Assembly: GCA_017311185.1 (NCBI GenBank)
Contig: JAESUZ010000446.1
Span: forward strand, 744,001-808,000
Length of the DNA stretch: 64,000 nt
Reading direction: 5' to 3'
DNA from: Proteles cristata cristata
Taxonomy: Eukaryota > Chordata > Mammalia > Carnivora > Hyaenidae
The notes beneath the pieces were generated by a model that did no database searches, was not told where the DNA came from, and saw nothing but the letters and a program-made list of their open reading frames with translations. Shown piece after piece: positions 23,643 through 34,985 of this stretch (the first letter of the stretch is position 1; each line of letters starts with the position of its first letter). A program made the position numbers and the translations under genes.

Positions 23643-23868
23643 TTTTTTTTATTTTTTTTAAATGTTTTATTTATTTCCAGGAGAGAGAGAGAGACAGCGT
23701 GAGCAGGGGAGGGTCAGAGAGAGAGGGAGACACAGACTCTGAAACAGGCTCCAGGCTCTGAGCTGGCAGTCAGCACAGAGCCCGACGCGGGGCTCGAACC
23801 CACGAACCGCGAGATCATGACCCAAGCGAAAGTCGGACCTTTAACCGACTAAGCCACCCAAGCGCCCC
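23643..23868 (-). mobile_element. tRNA-derived SINE, TGCCAG subfamily
   Basis: Reverse copy with TTTATTTCCAGGAGAGAG at the tail and AGCTGGCAGTCAGCAC inside, the diagnostic duplication of this subfamily. The head complements to GGGGCGCTTGGGTGGC. Little divergence from its siblings at 29233, 52457, 53736 and 54371. Confidence 0.94.
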
Positions 23869-24891
23869 TGTTTTTTTCTTTAAACGCAAGGTCTCAAAAG
23901 ACAATGTTTACACTGTGAGACACCATGAGACATGGGGCGAACACGGCGGCACGAGTCGCAGGCTTTGCCTGGAACTTCCATGTGAGGCCTGCAAGGGGCC
24001 TGCGAGGGGCGTGCGTCCAGAGGGGCGGCTTGTTTCCATGGCAACTGAAGGGGCACGGGAAGCCGACCTTTCCTGTGGCTCGTCGCACGTCTTATGTTCT
24101 GGCTAACCAGTCATCTCACCTGAGGAGTCAAAATGCCGCCGTCCCGCAACTACCGCCATCCTTCCGCGCGGCACCTAACACGCCCTGGGCTCTTACCGTT
24201 TTTACAAGCGTGAGCACGAGGCTGATATGGAGGACGTTAGGTGAGACACAGCAGAACGCGGAGGAGGGGCAGACACACTCTCCCTGTTTCTCCCGCTAAA
24301 TGAGATGAAAAGCCCTGCGTGTGATGAGTGAAACGCACATGGGGCGGAGAAGGGGCGCCAGCAGGGCCGGGGGGGCCTGAGACAGGGCGTGGTGGGGAGC
24401 CCTCTCCTTGTACGTCTGCCTCCCGCAGCCAAGACCAACTGCTAAAGAAGCTGGGAACCCCAAAACGCCGACGGGCACGAGCGGAAAGGGCCCTGCGAAG
24501 CCTGCTCTTTCCAGCCAAAGGACTGGGCAAAAGGCAGCCTAGGCAGACAGAAGCCTTCTAGACAAAAGTGGCCTGACTGAGGGCAGAGAACCCGCCTCCC
24601 GCCCCCCTGCCGACGAGAGCAGCGAAGGCCAGGAGAGGGGCCCTGATGTCCAGCCAGGCCAGGTGGCCCCAGGCCCCACAAGGGATTATGGGAAAACCAA
24701 GTGGGGACTTGGGTCTCTGCTTGACCGCACAGAGCCCCTGGGAGGTGTTGGGGGGACCAGGTGTGCCCTGGCCGCACACCCACCTCCTGCTGCGCAGTGA
24801 CGGGGAGGCAGCCCCTCCCCTGCCAGAGCCAGGTCCCAGAAAGCCGGCTCTGCGGAAGGACAGTGACAGTGACAGACACGGCAGGAGGCAC

Positions 24892-25020
24892 CTGTTCCTG
24901 AAAGATCCTGGCCAAGTGCGCGCAGTCCGTCAGCCTGATGAAGCGCACCACGTCCGTCACCGTCCACTCCAGAGGGTTGCTCTCCAGAACCAGCCTCTCC
25001 TCCTCCTCTTGCTTGCTTTC
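24892..25020 (-). CDS. SFMBT2: SFMBT2 exon: acidic linker and SAM domain N-terminal half
   Basis: Codes 43 residues, phase 0 at both ends. It opens with [14 protein letters not shown], then [18 protein letters not shown], the first two SAM helices, and ends IFQEQ. The tryptophan in PLEW and the hydrophobic VVRFI core are typical of SAM domains of Scm/SFMBT/Ph proteins. The acceptor has a strong pyrimidine tract (CTCCTCCCCCCTCTCCCGTCAG); the donor is CAG|GTGCCT. It joins without a break to the final exon, where the SAM fold is completed. Confidence 0.95.
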
Positions 25021-25942
25021 CTGACGGGAGAGGGGGGAGGAGATCATCTCTTCTGCGCACAGGCACTCAGGACACCCCCTGGGCCCGAGCCCGACCTCCC
25101 CCCTCCCTCTGTCCTCGCCCTGGGCACCCGGACAGGCCGCAGAGACTGCCCGTCTCTAGGGACTTCTTAGCAACTTGTCTGGCTTGTAACTTTGCCTCCA
25201 ATAACTTGGGTGCCTTTAAAGTTTAAAAAAAATAATAAATAAGCAAAGGCACAGTGGGAGCAGTGGCTGAAAGCCAAGTTCAGGACGTCGGGGTCTGCTT
25301 AGCAAGGCTGTGTCTCCCACTGAGGAGGGAGGGTGTGGGGCGTGGGAGGGCACCCAGGAGACAGCCAGGCTGTCCCCACTTATGCTGGTGATGACGCTGC
25401 CGACGACCTTCTGGCTGAGCGGGTGCGGGGGTGGCCTCCATCTCATTGTGTCACAGAGGCCCCTCCCCCTGGGAAGGGAAAGCCTGGTGCCCAGGGGGAC
25501 CTTGAGGACGTATTCTGTCTGCTCTCCTGAAGAGACTCCTTCCAGAGAAACAGATGCCTGGACCTCCTTGTGACCTCCACCCCAGAGGTGACGTCACCAG
25601 GCCTTGTGGCCCGATGCGGGGACCCGGCTGGTGCCACTGCTACTGCTTTTACTACTTTATTTTATTTTTAAATATTTATTTACTTTGAGAGGGAGAGACA
25701 GAGCGTGAGCAGGGAAGGGGCAGAGAGGAAGAGAGAGAATCCCAAGCAGGCTCCGCACTGCAGCGAGGAGCCCAACTGTGGGGCTCGAACTCACGCACTG
25801 TGAAATCCTAGGCCACGCACGTGCCCCACTTTTGTTATTTTCGCAAGGAGCCCCAAATCAAGGCCCGGACCTTCAGCACCTCGACACAGCACCTGCCCCC
25901 CTACAAGTCAGCCCACCCCCCTCCCCCACCCACAGGCCTCAC
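25021..25942 (-). other. SFMBT2 intron (0.9 kb)
   Basis: Contains one degraded SINE at 25655-25827; otherwise GC-rich unique sequence without a further exon. Confidence 0.8.
25655..25827 (-). mobile_element. tRNA-derived SINE, head partly deleted
   Basis: Tail TTTTTAAATATTTATTTAC, GA-rich stretch, complement of the B box (GGGGCTCGAACTCACG), then a shortened head (CTAGGCCACGCACGTGCCCC). The A-box side is truncated. Confidence 0.88.
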
Positions 25943-26206
25943 CTCTGCAGGGTCGTGGCCGCCGGCTGGGCCCTGCTCCCCGCCCTCGGTGCAGGAGGCA
26001 GCCTGTGCCCTCCGGCCCCTGCGCGGCCTCTCCACGGGTGGCCGGCGCTCGGGCTCCGCGCTGCTCCTCAGGGTGACGGCCCTCCGGGGCCGCACAGAGG
26101 GGACGTCGGCGGAGGAGGTGTCTGTCTGGTCATCACGGAGCTCGGAGCCCGTTTCCTCGCTCCCCGTGTCCTCGTCCACAGCGTCCGCGTCCTCCTCCTC
26201 ACTCTC
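25943..26206 (-). CDS. SFMBT2: SFMBT2 exon: acidic and Arg-rich linker
   Basis: Codes 88 residues, phase 0 at both ends. It begins [20 protein letters not shown], then [25 protein letters not shown] and basic [16 protein letters not shown]. It ends GHDPAE before a GTGAGG donor. The composition is low-complexity: an acidic, serine-rich stretch followed by an arginine/proline-rich stretch, which is a disordered linker between the SLED and SAM domains. The coding DNA is CpG-dense. This linker appears more variable between species than the flanking domains (from memory of the human protein). No catalytic motif is expected. Confidence 0.93.
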
Positions 26207-26420
26207 CTGGGCCGAAGGGCAGATGCTGAAGGGAGGCCTCTGCGCCCACTGACCTGAGGGCCCACCCCGCCATCCCCGTCACGGTCGCCGTCGCAGTCCC
26301 CGCTCCCAGGCCGCGTGGAGCGTGGGCTGGGTCTGGGCTCCCGGAGGCAGAGCTGCGGCCTCGGCTGTGAGCAGCCATGAGGACCAACCGGGGCCGCGAG
26401 GGGCTCTGAGCAGCACATAC

Positions 26421-26587
26421 CTCCCCGGAGCCCGTGGTGAAGTCCGCGGCAGAAGACCTGCGCTTCTTCTGCACGAAGATGCATTTTCGCCGCTTCCTAC
26501 GTCGGGCCGGCTTCGGGGGTCCACTCTCCCCGCTGGCTTCCCCGATGGGGGGCTTCACAATCTTCTTCCTCTTTCCATAATAATAGG
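26421..26587 (-). CDS. SFMBT2: SFMBT2 exon: basic region with nuclear-localisation-like motif
   Basis: Begins with two bases (CC) that complete a threonine codon from the previous exon, then [17 protein letters not shown]. Next comes a dense basic patch [19 protein letters not shown] that could act as a bipartite nuclear localisation signal and DNA or nucleosome contact. It ends [12 protein letters not shown] at a GTATGT donor. The acceptor is CCCCTTGCAG. 55 full codons. It sits just after the SLED domain. Confidence 0.95.
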
Positions 26588-26769
26588 CTGCAAGGGGTCA
26601 GAGGATCAAAAACAGTTTTTAAAGGCCTGGCACGCGTATGCATGTGGACAGAGAGACAGGGGAGAGACCAGAGGAAGATGGGGAGGAGAGAAAGAAGAGA
26701 AGAGAAAGATCATTCTTCCATTTAGAACAATGAAACCTGACATCTCAGTATTCCTCAGGTTCCCCTCCA

Positions 26770-27095
26770 TTTCCTTCCTCCGATGCCCTCATATTCTGAA
26801 GGTGTCACGGACACAACTCTGTGTTTTCGAAATCCCAATGTCAGAGCCCTAACCCCCACATGTGACTGGATTTGGAGACGGGACCTTTAAGGAGATTAGG
26901 GTAAATTAGGTCAGAAGAACGGGGCCTTAATCCACAGGACCCGTGTGCGTACAAGAGGAACAGACATCAGGAATTTGCACACACAGAGGGAAGGTCATGT
27001 GGGGACAGAGAAGACAGTTGTCTGCAAGACCCAAAGACAGGGGCCTTAGGAGAAACTGACCCTGGTGATGGTCTATATTAACACTCAGAGCACCC
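26770..27095 (+). repeat. Old interspersed repeat, family not assigned
   Basis: Segments such as CCCACATGTGACTGGATTTG, GACGGGACCTTTAAGGAG, GGGGCCTTAATCC and GGAAGGTCATGTGGGGACAG match in order a very common old mammalian repeat I recognise by pattern. I cannot name it with certainty (LTR/MaLR or DNA type). Confidence 0.45.
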
Positions 27096-27283
27096 ATGAG
27101 AAAACTATCTACCAACTTTCAACAACAATTGTCATCTTTTATAAATTAAATGTGTAATTGACTAATGAAAACCACTGCTAAGGATCCAATTTTCAATGAT
27201 GATCACGATCAAGGCTCACCGCTGAAAATCTCAACTGTCCCATAAGAAAACCCCCCGTTATTCCATAAAGACCAAACGCAGAC

Positions 27284-27449
27284 GGGCGCCTAGGTGGCTC
27301 AGGTCGTGATCTCATGGTTCACAGGTTGGAGCCCTTCACTTGGTTCTGCGCTGACAGGGTGGAGCCTGCTTGGGGGTTCTCTCCCCTCTCTCTCTCTGTC
27401 CCTCCCGTCCCAAAATAAACATAAAAAGTTTTAAAAATAAGATAAAAAC
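27284..27449 (+). mobile_element. tRNA-derived SINE with internal deletion
   Basis: Head GGGCGCCTAGGTGGCTCAGG runs straight into GTCGTGATCTCATGG. About 35 bases between the A box and the 'tcaggtcatgatctc' block are lost. CT-rich region and CAAAATAAACAT tail remain. Confidence 0.9.
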
Positions 27450-27524
27450 AAACAAAACCGACCAACTTCCTTACCCCGCAGGTTAAGCCCAGACACCTGT
27501 GCTGTGGGCGTAATCTGTACTTAC

Positions 27525-27700
27525 TGTACTTGGTTTTGGTGTGAACGGAACAGTTTTCTGGGCAGTTTTCGGACACCAGCACAGGACTGAACAAATTTGG
27601 GCAGCATTCCAGCTTGGCACAGACCCGCCGGCAGAAATCCGCCACCTGGTCGGACGTGCGCACGATCTTGGCCACCGCTCTGTAGGTTCTGCCTCTGTAC
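27525..27700 (-). CDS. SFMBT2: SFMBT2 exon: C-terminal part of the SLED domain
   Basis: Starts with G completing a lysine codon, then [20 protein letters not shown] and [20 protein letters not shown], and ends [16 protein letters not shown] plus one base. It belongs to the SLED (DUF3588-type) domain also present in SCML2, where it was shown to bind double-stranded DNA; the function in SFMBT2 is inferred from that. The cysteine-rich pattern (C..VCAKLECC...ENCPENC) is conserved. Acceptor CTCCCTTCCAG, donor GTAAGT. Confidence 0.95.
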
Positions 27701-28667
27701 CTGGAAGGGAGAAAGGAAACGCAATGGCGACACCACACAGTCACTCGGGCTTGTCCCGCACGGCGCGTTCCAAAAGCAGCCCCTTTATTTCCTACACAGA
27801 AACCTCCGGACCGTTTGTTTTTATCATTCCTCCTGAGCTCGCGACAGCGTTTTTACGAGAGCCCAGCATCGTGCAGGGCGCACGTGACCGAGGGCGGTCA
27901 CAGGATCACCTCCACAGAGATTTCCACTTAGCACCTTTTCGCTGTGGGATACGTCATCAAACACCCCTGTTCCAGAATGCTTCTGGAATCCAGATACCGT
28001 CACGGGTTGCTCATCGCTTTTGAGGAAAAAAAAACCTTTCTCCTGCCCAAGAAAAACCACATGCAGTGAAGCCACAGACAAAAGAGGAGAGACCATTTCT
28101 TCTGGAAAGCAGGTTGGATGAATTCTTCTTTCAAAAATGGGCACCGAAGCCCGGGTCCAAATATTCGCAGTGATGATGACATAAATAACACTTGGCTCTT
28201 CTGAACACTTGGATGTAGGTTTGAGCCACCTGTCAGCACAGTTTTAATATACCATCAGTACAAAACAATCATAACCTTCTCAGCTGGCAACATCTGAGTC
28301 AACATATCACAGAACTGGCTCCACCGCCAGGAAGGAGAGCCTCCCCAACTATGCCCTTGACCTGTATCCTGATGTTCAAGTTGAAATCCTCAACAACAAT
28401 GTATCTTCCAGAAAAACAGCAGGAGCTCTGGCAAGTAACACTGTTGAGTTTTGGAAACTGGCCAAAATCCAGAGGCGTGACCATCAAGGAAACAGACGCT
28501 GCCCTGGCATGGGGGATGGGCGCATGCTCTTTGCAGAACCGTGGGGTCCACTTGTGTTTTCAGGTTTCCGAAAGTCGGCCACAAAACAAGGACACCAGAC
28601 AGTCCATGCAGCATCACGCAAGGAGAGCATCACTTTCGTCATCTGTGAGTACAATATTATGTTCAAT

Positions 28668-28854
28668 GGGCGCCTGGGGGGCTCAGTTGGTTAAGCGTCC
28701 AACTTTGGCTCAGGTCAAGGTCTCACAGTCTGTGAGTTCAAGCCCCGCATCGAGCTCTGTGCTGACAGCTCAAAGCCTGGGGCCTGCGTCAGATTCTGTG
28801 TCTCCTTCTGTCTCTACCTCTCAAAAATAAATAAATGTGAAAAAAAAAATTTTA
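28668..28854 (+). mobile_element. tRNA-derived SINE with perfect target-site duplication
   Basis: Head GGGCGCCTGGGGGGCTCAG, B box AGTTCAAGCCCCGC, a shortened CT stretch and an ATAAATAAATG tail. The 14-bp repeat AATATTATGTTCAA is exact at 28653-28666 and 28855-28868. Confidence 0.95.
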
Positions 28855-29232
28855 AATATTATGTTCAAAACCTAGATCTGGTTCTCTAGGAATAACGCGG
28901 TGATAGAAATAAATAGGATAAACTGATTTTGGGTTTAATCAGCCTGGTTTCTTTTATGCCTGTGAAGACCAGAAGAATACGCTCCCCCCCTTGCAATAAA
29001 TCATTTCTTATAGTATCTATAGCCAAAAAAATTAAATTCTAACTTGAAAAATCTGGCCTTTGTGCTCATTCTCTGGTCTTTCCAATCCCAGCCCCTCTGT
29101 ACTGATTGTTGCTGTATTTCTCTGAAGTGTTAAGGTTGGCTTTCCATGTAGTAAGAACTAAAAAGTAATTTTTTTGTAGATAAGATCGTGTTTTACTTAT
29201 TTTTTTTATTTTTTTGATAAGATCGTGTTTTA

Positions 29233-29482
29233 TTTTTTTTTTTTATTTTTTTTTTTTTTAAATTTTTTTTTTATGTTTTATTTATTTCTAGGAGAGAGAG
29301 AGAGACAGCGTGAGCAGGGGAGGGTCAGAGAGAGAGGGAGTCACAGACTCTGAAACAGGCTCCAGGCTCTGAGCTGGCAGTCAGCACAGAGCCCGACGCG
29401 GGGCTCGAACCCACGAACCGCGAGATCATGACCTAAGCGAAAGTCGGACGCTTAACCGACTAAGCCACCCAGGCGCCCCATA
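29233..29482 (-). mobile_element. tRNA-derived SINE, TGCCAG subfamily, with repeated target site
   Basis: Long T-rich tail (29233-29283), then TTTATTTCTAGGAGAGAG through CCACCCAGGCGCCCC. The motif TAAGATCGTGTTTTA is present directly before the tail (29218-29232) and directly after the head (29483-29497). It also occurs a third time at 29181-29195, ahead of a separate short T-rich tract. Confidence 0.94.
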
Positions 29483-29746
29483 TAAGATCGTGTTTTAAAT
29501 CACACAGTGCTGAACAACTATTGATACCTCCGGGACCTCCACTGGCCCTAGCTGGAGGAACGCAGCCCCTGCCCCGAGAGGGCTCCGTGACGCACTTGTG
29601 GCTAGTTCTTGTCTGTGGCTCCCGTACTGCTTCATAATAAAATCAACACAGTTCTGTGGACACAGTGTATCTCCCATGTTCTGGGGGAAGCAAAATAAAA
29701 AGATGCCCCTGGTGTGCTGTCCCTGGCAGTTTTTTCCCACTACAAT

Positions 29747-29967
29747 TAAAAAAATAACGTTTTTAACATTTACTTATTTCTATAAGAGAGAGAGACAGAC
29801 AGATCACGAGTGGGGAGGGGCAGAGAGAGGGAAACACAGAATCTGAAGCAAGTTCCAGGCTCCAAGCTGTCAGCACAGAGCCCAACGCGGGACTCAAATC
29901 CACAAACTTCGAGATCATGACCCGAGCCGAAGTCGGACGCTTAACCGACTGAGCCACCCAGGCGCCT
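29747..29967 (-). mobile_element. tRNA-derived SINE
   Basis: Reverse copy from TTTAACATTTACTTATTTC to GAGCCACCCAGGCGCC. Near-match flanks TCCCACTACAA and TCCCACCACAA indicate the target site. Confidence 0.93.
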
Positions 29968-30059
29968 CCCACCACAACTTGGTATTCCTAGGGTGCTCTC
30001 CTCTAAAAAGCTCAATATCAAGATTCTTGAAGTCTCTTAAAAAAATAAAACGAGATATT

Positions 30060-30277
30060 GGGGCACCTGGGTGGCTCAGTCGGAAAGGCATCCAACTTCA
30101 GCTCATGTCATGGTCATGGTGGTTTGTGAGTTTGAGCCCCGCGTCAAGTTCTGTACTGACAGTGCAGAGCAGGCTTGGGATCCTCCGTCCACCCCCCCTG
30201 CCCTTCCCCTGTGCCTGTGTGCGCGCGCTCTCTCTCTCTTTCAAAAATAAATACGCTTTTTAAAAGAGAAAAAAAAG
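30060..30277 (+). mobile_element. tRNA-derived SINE
   Basis: Head GGGGCACCTGGGTGGCTCAG, B-box-like GTTTGAGCCCCGCG, then a CT-rich region that includes GTGCCTGTGTGCGCGCGC, and a CAAAAATAAATACG tail. Confidence 0.93.
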
Positions 30278-31248
30278 GTGAAAATAAGTAAAATGATTTT
30301 AGAGTAAAAAGAAGCAGGAGAAACGTGAAAATTGCATCCGAATTCAAACTGTATAAATACAGCCCAAAGACAGATGTTCCCAGACCTCCAAATTCCAAAG
30401 CAGATGCTTCCAGAAACATGCTAGAGGGATGTATGAGAACAAGAACAGATGTCCGTGGGAAGTGGAGATGGGGTGGCTTTTTCTCGCCTCCTAGTTTGGG
30501 ACCACTCCGTAGAAGTAAGCGTGTCCGGAAACCTTTCGAAGTTAGGCAATACCAATCTAAAGCTGTGAAAACAGGATCATAGTGTGGTTTAAAAGTAGTG
30601 GAATGCTCTCCCTTCCCTGCCCTTCTGGAACAGCTCCATTGAAAAGCCCGGCCACTTGGGCCCAACTCAGAATAAGCACGAAGGCCATTCTAACACCAGA
30701 GATGCCCATGGGCCACGTGCCTCCCTCTGCCCCATCCTGCGTCTCTCCGCTTCCTCCTGTATGGTCCCAAGGGTCCTCCTTCATTAAAAGCATCCCGATC
30801 TGTGGCAGGTGGGAGGCGATTCATGAGTTCTCAATGCATGAGAACTCTAATCATTATGTGCAATAACATTGGGGGCCGGGTGTTTATTTTTGGAAAGACC
30901 CTCTCCAATTCCGAACATCCTCAATGGAGCTGTGTTTGAACCGGAAATGCCACGCCCACATCCTCTTGAACTTAATTAAGCACACGCAGAAATTCACACT
31001 TAGGCTCCACAAACTGGCTCAGCCACCTGCTTCCTGTAACGTTTACGGTATACATTTTTCTGGATAGCAAATGACCAAATCTGAGAGCAATGTAAAAATT
31101 AACAAATGAGCAAACTGAAATTTTGAATTCAGTGAAAAGTCTGTTTGGGAATCCTTTTTCACACAAGTCACTTTAGAGTCAAACATTACATCTTGCTATT
31201 CTCAAAATATGAGCATGAGTAAACGACAAAAATAAAAAGGTGAAATCA

Positions 31249-31415
31249 GGGGCGCCTGGGTGACTCAGTTGGTTAAGCATCCGACTTCGGCTCAGGTCAT
31301 GATCTCACGCTTAGTGGGTTCGAGCCCCGCATCAGGCTCTGTGCTGACAGCTCAGAGCCTGGAGTCTGTTTCAGATTCTGTATCTCCCTCTTTCGCTGCC
31401 CCTCCCCTGCTCATG

Positions 31416-31450
<35 letters not shown>

Positions 31451-31470
31451 AAATTAAAAGAAAAGAAAAA
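31249..31470 (+). mobile_element. tRNA-derived SINE with expanded CT repeat
   Basis: Well-preserved head and B box (GGGTTCGAGCCCCGC). The CT microsatellite at about 31420-31449 is expanded to roughly 15 units, so it may be length-variable. Flanks AAAAGGTGAAAT / AAAAAGTGAAAT. Confidence 0.94.
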
Positions 31471-32218
31471 GTGAAATAAAAACACATAATATTAGTAATT
31501 GCATATGGAAAAGAAACAGAACTACCATTTCTAGGGAGCCAAGCGTGACTCACCTCAAAGATGTGATTTTCCTTGCTTCTGCCTAAGTGATGCGGAAGTC
31601 TAAGTCACTCCAAATTAAAGAGGACATTTCCTCTTTAAATATTCTGAATAACTGTAACAAAAGACTAGGAAAAATCTATTCACCTGGATTTTGTGAAGAT
31701 TATCACAAAAGCCACTCAAAGCAGAGTTAACGGTCTTTTTCCCCCAAGAAGATTCTATAACATGTCGGAAAACATTTAAATCTCTCTAGATGCACGGAGT
31801 TGGAACTCTTCTAATCCCCCTAAGGCATAGCCTAAATTCCTCCTCCTGAAATGCAAAATAATGTAGGTCAATCCAGTATACCTGAGTTCATCGGAAAGAG
31901 AATTTTCTCTTCCAGACTGCCGTAATGAAGTACGGTAGAGCTACTTTTCCTTTTACCGAGCCTTTACGCGTGCGCCTCTCCATACGTGTGGCAGACTCAT
32001 GATACGGACCCCTTACGCACTGTTCAATGCCGCGGTAATTTGTTTTAGTACAAAAGGTACTGTCATTGGACAAATAGGAAAAAAATTACTAAGGGGCAAG
32101 AGATGGCAATGTGCGTTTTCCTCCTACATACAGGTCAAACCTTCCCAGTGGAACCTCCATCCAGTCAAGTAAGTGGGTCTTCACTCCTCACAAGAGGAAA
32201 AACCAGTCAGAGAGCCCA

Positions 32219-32418
32219 GGGGCGCCTGGGGGCTCAGTCAGTTCAGCATCCGACTTTGGCTTGGGTCATGACCTCACACTTCGTGGGTTCGAGCCCTGAG
32301 TCGGGCTCTGTGCTGATAGCTTGGGGCCTGGAACCTGCTTCAGATTTTGTCTCCCTCTCTCTCTGCCTCTCCTGCTCATGCTCTGTCTCTGTCTCTCTCT
32401 AAAGTAAACATTAAAAAG
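32219..32418 (+). mobile_element. tRNA-derived SINE
   Basis: Head GGGGCGCCTGGGGGCTCAG, B box GGGTTCGAGCCCTGAG, CT-rich stretch, then a short AAAGTAAACATT tail. Confidence 0.93.
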
Positions 32419-33435
32419 AAAGCCTGGACGATCTCACCTCTTCTCCTGAAAGCTCTCCGTGTAATACTGTCCTTTAAGGACCACAAGAAGACAACCCAAA
32501 GTCTGAAATGCAGGACCCCCTCCACTAGGTTAATTTATTCGTGACAGAACAGAAAACAGGAAGAAGCCAGTGGTCCCTCCCCTCATGTGTACCGAAGAAA
32601 ACAGCAAAGATCTGAAAAGTTCTCGGTTTACATTCAGAAGCAACATGGAGTATCTTTAATGGGGATGCTCGCCCGCCCCACCCCCACCCCCTGGAAATCT
32701 CTCATCATTAGCAGCTGCTCTGAGATCAGATCAGCTGTGCTGTGACCCCACACCAGACAGACAGACACTTTCTCATTATAAGCTGCTGTGTCAGATCCGG
32801 CTAAGGAGTTCACCATCACATCTGATAGGAAAAGAAGACATTGCCTTTCCAACCCAGTAAGGCCAACTGTGCTCCTTGTATCAGGGATGGACTTAACAAC
32901 AGCTCTGGTCAACTCGGTAACATGAAAACCAGTGAAAACATGGCAAAATTAACTCTTCCTTTCATTTTGGCAAGTTTCTGGCTTATTTAATAGTGACAGG
33001 GGCGATATTAATGGGATATAAGATTTTTACATTTTTCCTAATTTCTTATCCATTAGGTATATTTGGGAAGTACTGAATTTTACAGAAAATGCTTAAAAGA
33101 AGAGGTGTTTCTCTGTATAAATACTTGTTGGGAATTCTGGCCACCACCATCCCTATGAATTAACTTCATAAGAGAATGTTCTGCAGCTGATGACATCCCC
33201 CTTAGACAAAGCAGGAAGATATGGAATGTTACCCTGGGAAGGAAAAAACAAACTTGTATTTCCTTCTGCACTACAGGTGAGGCTCATGTAACTATTTCCC
33301 GGGAAGGACGAGATACGCGCCACTTCATATAAACATTCTCTCTATGAACATGTACTTCCTTTAACTTCTGTGAGGTGGTAGAACATCATCAGACGCCAGA
33401 TGACTTTCACTAATCAAAAATTACAGGCATGCTCA

Positions 33436-33645
33436 GGGCACGGGGGCCTCAGTCGGCTGAGCGTTCAACAACTTGACTTCGGCTCTGGTCATGATCTCAC
33501 AATTTGTGAGTTCAAGCCCCACCTCAGGCTCTGTGCTGACAACACGGAGCCTGCTTGGGATTCTCTCTCTCCTTCTCTCTCACTTCTGTCTCTGCCCCTC
33601 CCCTGACTGCACTGTTTCTGTCTCTCTCAAATAAATAAATAAAAC
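33436..33645 (+). mobile_element. tRNA-derived SINE, diverged head
   Basis: Head GGGCACGGGGGCCTCAGTCG, B-box-like GTGAGTTCAAGCCCC, CT-rich region, and a CAAATAAATAAATAAAAC tail. Confidence 0.9.
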
Positions 33646-34102
33646 TTTCAAAAGTATCATTTCCCAAGTGTCACATCCAAATGCTATTTTATTTAGGACA
33701 CTGTGATTCAAGAAGTTGACCAGGAAGGTCTACTCTCCTGAAAAGCTAAATGAATATTAAGGACCAAAAGTCAAAAACGATTATTAAATGAAATTATCTT
33801 GACAAAAGGATCTTCTGTCTGCCTCCTAAACGGACAACCATGTTTAACCACCTCCATCCAGTGGGTGCATTGATGTCAGAGCTCGAGAAGCTTAAAGCAA
33901 AGTCAGAGTATCATCTTTCCCATTAGCCTATCTTCAAATAAAACGAGTGACCAACCACATGTCAACCCACAGCCCACTAACTAAAACCAAACAGAAATAC
34001 AGGTTTCTTACTATCTTTTAACATGCTCAGCAATCAGAGCACAGAGAATCTGTGTCTGGCATTAACTCCCCACGGCACCAAATATCAAGAACTGTTCCTG
34101 AA

Positions 34103-34985
34103 AAACTCACCAAACTACACGCCCGAAAAACAAACAACCCAGTGAAGAAATGGGCAGAAGATATGAACAGACACTTCTCCAAAGAGGACATCCAGATGGC
34201 CAACAGACACATGAAACGATGCTCAGCATCCCTCCTCATCAGGGAAATACAAATCAAAATCACACTGACATACCACCTCACGCCAGTCAGAGTGGCTAAA
34301 ATGAGCAAATCAGAGGACTCTAGATGCTGGCGAGGATGTGGAGAAACGGGTACCCTCCTACACTGTTGGTGGGAATGTAAACGGGTACAGCCCCTCTGGA
34401 AAACAGTGTGGAGGTTCCTCAGGAAACTAACAACAGAACTCCCCTATGACCCAGCAATAGCACTGCTAGGAATTTACCCAAGGGATACAGGAGTGCTGAT
34501 GCACAGGGGCACATGGACCCCAATGTTCATAGCAGCACTCTCCACAATAGCCAAAACATGGAAAGAGCCTAAGTGTCCATCAACGGACGAATGGATCAAA
34601 AAGATGAGGTTTATCTATACCATGGAATACTACATGGCAATGAGAAACAATGAAATCTGGCCATGGGTAGCAACATGGATGGACCTTGGGGGTGTTCTGC
34701 TGAGCGAAATAAGTCAGGCAGAGAAGGACAAATATCATATGTTTGCACGTATAGGAGGATTAGAAGGAACTTGACGGAGGACCAAGGGGGAGAAGAAGGG
34801 GGAAATGGTGGGGGAAAGGGAGAGAGGCAAACCATGAGAGACTCTTGAATGCTGACAAAAACTGAGGACTGATGGATGTGGGGGAGAGGAGGGATGGGGA
34901 CGGAGGAGGGCACTTGTGGGGATGAGCACTGAGTGTTATGTGGAAACTAATTTGACAATAAACTATTTGTAAAAAAAAAAAAAAA
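34103..34985 (+). mobile_element. 5'-truncated LINE-1, copy B
   Basis: Second L1 3' end of the same subfamily as 21982-23009, in the same orientation (antisense to SFMBT2) and starting later in ORF2. The frame is open to a TGA at 34772-34774, with the same landmarks ([29 protein letters not shown]). G-rich 3' UTR, AATAAACTATT and poly(A) follow. A 16-bp perfect TSD, AAGAACTGTTCCTGAA, flanks it at 34087-34102 and 34986-35001, so insertion boundaries are certain. Non-autonomous because the protein's N-terminal domains are missing. Confidence 0.95.

Larger units (their letters stand above)
15646..24891 (-). other. SFMBT2 intron (9.2 kb)
   Basis: Last intron. It is free of recognisable young repeats from 15646 to about 19280, apart from a MIR piece near 17060. 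After that come SINEs at 19280, 21537 and 23643 and the L1 at 21982-23009. A CpG-dense patch with a NotI-type GCGGCCGC (20120-20127) lies at about 20070-20260, and GC-rich sequence continues around 18.6-19.2 kb. I see no exon that would join in frame. Confidence 0.8.
26588..27524 (-). other. SFMBT2 intron (0.9 kb)
   Basis: Holds an old interspersed repeat (about 26770-27095) and a SINE with an internal deletion (27284-27449). No extra exon seen. Confidence 0.8.
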
